A stretch of 64,000 bases of DNA. Origin: Rhizoclosmatium globosum. Lineage: Eukaryota > Chytridiomycota > Chytridiomycetes > Chytridiales > Chytriomycetaceae. The notes beneath the pieces are model-generated. The model did not search any database. It worked only from the letters and a program-made list of their open reading frames with translations, and was not told the DNA's origin. Every line of letters starts with the position of its first letter. The stretch's first letter is position 1. The DNA is taken from the NCBI GenBank assembly GCA_002104985.1, contig MCGO01000068.1, positions 167,480 to 231,479 of the forward strand, written 5' to 3'. Shown here piece by piece: positions 58,301 through 64,000 of this stretch. The translations under genes were made by a program, and so were the position numbers.

Positions 58301-61300
58301 AGACTATATTGTTAGGATTCATGGTAGAAAAAGCAGCAATATATGCCTGCGTAAGCCAAGGGAAGCTGTGATGCACTTGTTCGGAAACCATTCTTCCCTG
58401 CACTGCAGAGCCATCCAGAGTGGCTGGGGCCCCAAATTTGCACCTTTTCTGGTCTCCTAATATACTTGACTGTTTGCCACAGTTTCACTCACTAATTTCC
58501 ATGTTTGGTCTCGACTCCTGGATCCAAGGAATTGACCACTCTTCTTAAGTAAATTGAAAAATTAAGAAGCCAAACTTTGCAGGGTCTCTCCAGAGACTAT
58601 ATTGTTAGGATTCATGGTAGAAAAAGCAGCAATATATGCCTGCGTAAGCCAAGGGAAGCTGTGATGCACTTGTTCGGAAACCATTCTTCCCTGCACTGCA
58701 GAGCCATCCAGAGTGGCTGGGGCCCCAAATTTGCACCTTTTCTTGGTCTCCTAATATACTTGACTGTGTTGCCACAGTTTCACTCACTAATTTCCATGTT
58801 TGGTCTCGACTCCTGGATCCAAGGAATTGACCACTCTTCTTAAGTAAATTGAAAAATTAAGAAGCCAAACTTTGCAGGGTCTCTCCAGAGACTATATTGT
58901 TAGGATTCATGGTAGAAAAAGCAGCAATATATGCCTGCGTAAGCCAAGGGAAGCTGTGATGCACTTGTTCGGAAACCATTCTTCCCTGCACTGCAGAGCC
59001 ATCCAGAGTGGCTGGGGCCCCAAATTTGCACCTTTTCTGGTCTCCTAATATACTTGACTGTGTTGCCACAGTTTCACTCACTAATTTCCATGTTTGGTCT
59101 CGACTCCTGGATCCAAGGAATTGACCACTCTTCTTAAGTAAATTGAAAAATTAAGAAGCCAAACTTTGCAGGGTCTCTCCAGAGACTATATTGTTAGGAT
59201 TCATGGTAGAAAAAGCAGCAATATATGCCTGCGTAAGCCAAGGGAAGCTGTGATGCACTTGTTCGGAAACCATTCTTCCCTGCACTGCAGAGCCATCCAG
59301 AGTGGCTGGGGCCCCAAATTTGCACCTTTTCTTGGTCTCCTAATATACTTGACTGTGTTGCCACAGTTTCACTCACTAATTTCCATGTTTGGTCTCGACT
59401 CCTGGATCCAAGGAATTGACCACTCTTCTTAAGTAAATTGAAAAATTAAGAAGCCAAACTTTGCAGGGTCTCTCCAGAGACTATATTGTTAGGATTCATG
59501 GTAGAAAAAGCAGCAATATATGCCTGCGTAAGCCAGGGAAGCTGTGATGCACTTGTTCGGAAACCATTCTTCCCTGCACTGCAGAGCCATCCAGAGTGGC
59601 TGGGGCCCCAAATTTGCACCTTTTCTTGGTCTCCTAATATACTTGACTGTGTTGCCACAGTTTCACTCACTAATTTCCATGTTTGGTCTCGACTCCTGGA
59701 TCCAAGGAATTGACCACTCTTCTTAAGTAAATTGAAAAATTAAGAAGCCAAACTTTGCAGGGTCTCTCCAGAGACTATATTGTTAGGATTCATGGTAGAA
59801 AAAGCAGCAATATATGCCTGCGTAAGCCAAGGGAAGCTGTGATGCACTTGTTCGGAAACCATTCTTCCCTGCACTGCAGAGCCATCCAGAGTGGCTGGGG
59901 CCCCAAATTTGCACCTTTTCTGGTCTCCTAATATACTTGACTGTTTGCCACAGTTTCACTCACTAATTTCCATGTTTGGTCTCGACTCCTGGATCCAAGG
60001 AATTGACCACTCTTCTTAAGTAAATTGAAAAATTAAGAAGCCAAACTTTGCAGGGTCTCTCCAGAGACTATATTGTTAGGATTCATGGTAGAAAAAGCAG
60101 CAATATATGCCTGCGTAAGCCAGGGAAGCTGTGATGCACTTGTTCGGAAACCATTCTTCCCTGCACTGCAGAGCCATCCAGAGTGGCTGGGGCCCCAAAT
60201 TTGCACCTTTTCTGGTCTCCTAATATACTTGACTGTGTTGCCACAGTTTCACTCACTAATTTCCATGTTTGGTCTCGACTCCTGGATCCAAGGAATTGAC
60301 CACTCTTCTTAAGTAAATTGAAAAATTAAGAAGCCAAACTTTGCAGGGTCTCTCCAGAGACTATATTGTTAGGATTCATGGTAGAAAAAGCAGCAATATA
60401 TGCCTGCGTAAGCCAAGGGAAGCTGTGATGCACTTGTTCGGAAACCATTCTTCCCTGCACTGCAGAGCCATCCAGAGTGGCTGGGGCCCCAAATTTGCAC
60501 CTTTTCTTGGTCTCCTAATATACTTGACTGTTTGCCACAGTTTCACTCACTAATTTCCATGTTTGGTCTCGACTCCTGGATCCAAGGAATTGACCACTCT
60601 TCTTAAGTAAATTGAAAAATTAAGAAGCCAAACTTTGCAGGGTCTCTCCAGAGACTATATTGTTAGGATTCATGGTAGAAAAAGCAGCAATATATGCCTG
60701 CGTAAGCCAAGGGAAGCTGTGATGCACTTGTTCGGAAACCATTCTTCCCTGCACTGCAGAGCCATCCAGAGTGGCTGGGGCCCCAAATTTGCACCTTTTC
60801 TTGGTCTCCTAATATACTTGACTGTGTTGCCACAGTTTCACTCACTAATTTCCATGTTTGGTCTCGACTCCTGGATCCAAGGAATTGACCACTCTTCTTA
60901 AGTAAATTGAAAAATTAAGAAGCCAAACTTTGCAGGGTCTCTCCAGAGACTATATTGTTAGGATTCATGGTAGAAAAAGCAGCAATATATGCCTGCGTAA
61001 GCCAGGGAAGCTGTGATGCACTTGTTCGGAAACCATTCTTCCCTGCACTGCAGAGCCATCCAGAGTGGCTGGGGCCCCAAATTTGCACCTTTTCTGGTCT
61101 CCTAATATACTTGACTGTTTGCCACAGTTTCACTCACTAATTTCCATGTTTGGTCTCGACTCCTGGATCCAAGGAATTGACCACTCTTCTTAAGTAAATT
61201 GAAAAATTAAGAAGCCAAACTTTGCAGGGTCTCTCCAGAGACTATATTGTTAGGATTCATGGTAGAAAAAGCAGCAATATATGCCTGCGTAAGCCAAGGG

Positions 61301-64000
61301 AAGCTGTGATGCACTTGTTCGGAAACCATTCTTCCCTGCACTGCAGAGCCATCCAGAGTGGCTGGGGCCCCAAATTTGCACCTTTTCTGGTCTCCTAATA
61401 TACTTGACTGTTTGCCACAGTTTCACTCACTAATTTCCATGTTTGGTCTCGACTCCTGGATCCAAGGAATTGACCACTCTTCTTAAGTAAATTGAAAAAT
61501 TAAGAAGCCAAACTTTGCAGGGTCTCTCCAGAGACTATATTGTTAGGATTCATGGTAGAAAAAGCAGCAATATATGCCTGCGTAAGCCAGGGAAGCTGTG
61601 ATGCACTTGTTCGGAAACCATTCTTCCCTGCACTGCAGAGCCATCCAGAGTGGCTGGGGCCCCAAATTTGCACCTTTTCTTGGTCTCCTAATATACTTGA
61701 CTGTGTTGCCACAGTTTCACTCACTAATTTCCATGTTTGGTCTCGACTCCTGGATCCAAGGAATTGACCACTCTTCTTAAGTAAATTGAAAAATTAAGAA
61801 GCCAAACTTTGCAGGGTCTCTCCAGAGACTATATTGTTAGGATTCATGGTAGAAAAAGCAGCAATATATGCCTGCGTAAGCCAAGGGAAGCTGTGATGCA
61901 CTTGTTCGGAAACCATTCTTCCCTGCACTGCAGAGCCATCCAGAGTGGCTGGGGCCCCAAATTTGCACCTTTTCTTGGTCTCCTAATATACTTGACTGTG
62001 TTGCCACAGTTTCACTCACTAATTTCCATGTTTGGTCTCGACTCCTGGATCCAAGGAATTGACCACTCTTCTTAAGTAAATTGAAAAATTAAGAAGCCAA
62101 ACTTTGCAGGGTCTCTCCAGAGACTATATTGTTAGGATTCATGGTAGAAAAAGCAGCAATATATGCCTGCGTAAGCCAAGGGAAGCTGTGATGCACTTGT
62201 TCGGAAACCATTCTTCCCTGCACTGCAGAGCCATCCAGAGTGGCTGGGGCCCCAAATTTGCACCTTTTCTTGGTCTCCTAATATACTTGACTGTGTTGCC
62301 ACAGTTTCACTCACTAATTTCCATGTTTGGTCTCGACTCCTGGATCCAAGGAATTGACCACTCTTCTTAAGTAAATTGAAAAATTAAGAAGCCAAACTTT
62401 GCAGGGTCTCTCCAGAGACTATATTGTTAGGATTCATGGTAGAAAAAGCAGCAATATATGCCTGCGTAAGCCAGGGAAGCTGTGATGCACTTGTTCGGAA
62501 ACCATTCTTCCCTGCACTGCAGAGCCATCCAGAGTGGCTGGGGCCCCAAATTTGCACCTTTTCTGGTCTCCTAATATACTTGACTGTTTGCCACAGTTTC
62601 ACTCACTAATTTCCATGTTTGGTCTCGACTCCTGGATCCAAGGAATTGACCACTCTTCTTAAGTAAATTGAAAAATTAAGAAGCCAAACTTTGCAGGGTC
62701 TCTCCAGAGACTATATTGTTAGGATTCATGGTAGAAAAAGCAGCAATATATGCCTGCGTAAGCCAGGGAAGCTGTGATGCACTTGTTCGGAAACCATTCT
62801 TCCCTGCACTGCAGAGCCATCCAGAGTGGCTGGGGCCCCAAATTTGCACCTTTTCTTGGTCTCCTAATATACTTGACTGTTTGCCACAGTTTCACTCACT
62901 AATTTCCATGTTTGGTCTCGACTCCTGGATCCAAGGAATTGACCACTCTTCTTAAGTAAATTGAAAAATTAAGAAGCCAAACTTTGCAGGGTCTCTCCAG
63001 AGACTATATTGTTAGGATTCATGGTAGAAAAAGCAGCAATATATGCCTGCGTAAGCCAAGGGAAGCTGTGATGCACTTGTTCGGAAACCATTCTTCCCTG
63101 CACTGCAGAGCCATCCAGAGTGGCTGGGGCCCCAAATTTGCACCTTTTCTTGGTCTCCTAATATACTTGACTGTGTTGCCACAGTTTCACTCACTAATTT
63201 CCATGTTTGGTCTCGACTCCTGGATCCAAGGAATTGACCACTCTTCTTAAGTAAATTGAAAAATTAAGAAGCCAAACTTTGCAGGGTCTCTCCAGAGACT
63301 ATATTGTTAGGATTCATGGTAGAAAAAGCAGCAATATATGCCTGCGTAAGCCAGGGAAGCTGTGATGCACTTGTTCGGAAACCATTCTTCCCTGCACTGC
63401 AGAGCCATCCAGAGTGGCTGGGGCCCCAAATTTGCACCTTTTCTTGGTCTCCTAATATACTTGACTGTGTTGCCACAGTTTCACTCACTAATTTCCATGT
63501 TTGGTCTCGACTCCTGGATCCAAGGAATTGACCACTCTTCTTAAGTAAATTGAAAAATTAAGAAGCCAAACTTTGCAGGGTCTCTCCAGAGACTATATTG
63601 TTAGGATTCATGGTAGAAAAAGCAGCAATATATGCCTGCGTAAGCCAAGGGAAGCTGTGATGCACTTGTTCGGAAACCATTCTTCCCTGCACTGCAGAGC
63701 CATCCAGAGTGGCTGGGGCCCCAAATTTGCACCTTTTCTTGGTCTCCTAATATACTTGACTGTGTTGCCACAGTTTCACTCACTAATTTCCATGTTTGGT
63801 CTCGACTCCTGGATCCAAGGAATTGACCACTCTTCTTAAGTAAATTGAAAAATTAAGAAGCCAAACTTTGCAGGGTCTCTCCAGAGACTATATTGTTAGG
63901 ATTCATGGTAGAAAAAGCAGCAATATATGCCTGCGTAAGCCAGGGAAGCTGTGATGCACTTGTTCGGAAACCATTCTTCCCTGCACTGCAGAGCCATCCA
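43203..64000. repeat. Satellite-like tandem array, unit 294-295 bp, about 70 copies, continues past the window
   Basis: From the partial copy at 43203-43311, full copies follow head to tail from 43312 (43312, 43607, 43902, 44197 and so on) to the window end, giving about 70 units. Most units are 295 bp; those with GGGCCC instead of GGGGCCCC are 294 bp. Units are nearly identical. Fixed landmarks per unit: a TTCTTAA/TTAAGAA inverted repeat with a 13-base loop, a GTCTCT-CC-AGAGAC hairpin, one GGATCC and the GGGGCCCC palindrome. Copies differ mostly by single-base losses; one true substitution (AAGGG/ACGGG) recurs near 43682, 46574, 47164 and 48044. Each unit contains an 88-codon plus-strand frame and 60-74-codon minus-strand frames, all closed by stops within the unit. 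I do not recognise a 5S rRNA, tRNA, snRNA or transposon. Centromeric, subtelomeric or amplified-gene origin are all possible. Confidence 0.97.
45967..46204. repeat. Divergent 238 bp unit inside the array
   Basis: One copy differs from all others. The left flank is normal up to GGTAGAAAA and the right flank from GGTCTCCTAATATAC, but the centre (about 46012-46080) is different sequence, and the unit is 57 bp shorter. The ends of the replaced segment still resemble the standard unit (for example CAGCAATATGTG against CAGCAATATATG), so this is probably an old diverged copy with an internal deletion rather than an insertion. It is the only landmark that breaks the uniformity of the array. Confidence 0.9.

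Noticed and set aside
43312..63839. 88-codon plus-strand and 60-74-codon minus-strand open frames repeated in every array unit
   Set aside because: They are by-products of one repeated sequence, close with stops in each unit, start at TTG in the plus strand, and change length with single-base variants. No domain or start context supports expression.
43203..64000. CRISPR-like or rDNA-like array
   Set aside because: There are no variable spacers between the repeats, and the unit shows neither a 5S/tRNA-type internal promoter nor any rRNA similarity that I can recognise. A vague Sm-like AATTTTTCA on the minus strand was not enough to call an snRNA or spliced-leader gene.

Overview
The window is eukaryotic nuclear DNA, most probably from a zoosporic (chytrid-type) fungus. 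Genes are dense and carry short GT-AG introns (44-90 bp in almost every case, many with GTAAGT/GTGAGT donors). Housekeeping proteins read as fungal: ribosomal protein uS8, the second-largest subunit of RNA polymerase I, mitochondrial aconitase, a derlin and a Gin4/Hsl1/BRSK-type kinase. They sit beside lineage-flavoured surface genes: a transmembrane SH3 protein and a GPI-anchored protein built from PAN/apple modules. The assignment to chytrids is inference from gene content, not from a marker comparison.

Layout. 0-11 kb: 5' part of an unrecognised gene (-), uS8 (+), TM-SH3 protein (+), kinase (-), RPA135 (-) and a small coiled-coil protein (+). 11-18 kb: an orphan polytopic membrane protein (-), ALKBH1 (+), a TPR/2OG-Fe(II) oxygenase (+) and a PH-like protein (+). 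19-24 kb: the large PAN/apple GPI-anchored surface protein (+). 24-31 kb: a YeeE/YedE sulfur-compound permease (-), a chromodomain protein (+), a small secreted Cys-rich protein (-), aconitase (-) and a derlin (-). 31-43 kb: a STAND/NB-ARC-like NTPase (+), a disordered protein (+), a RanBP2-zinc-finger TDP1 (+), a RING-TIR gene (+), a Ser/Pro-rich PH-like protein (+) and a PaaK-like adenylate-forming enzyme (+). 43.2 kb to the end: about 70 head-to-tail copies of a 294-295 bp unit, running off the window.

Two things stand out. First, a STAND-type NTPase and a RING-TIR protein lie 3 kb apart next to the tandem array, a neighbourhood that resembles innate-immunity or signalling loci in other lineages. 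Second, at least 15 points between 32 and 43 kb need one extra base to keep an otherwise conserved reading frame, while RPA135, ACO1, the derlin and uS8 need none. Almost all have the same sign and lie in short homopolymers. That fits consensus deletion errors near a collapsed-coverage repeat better than natural decay, but the sequence alone cannot decide. Gene models below are stated as spliced models. Where a frame break exists it is described rather than repaired.
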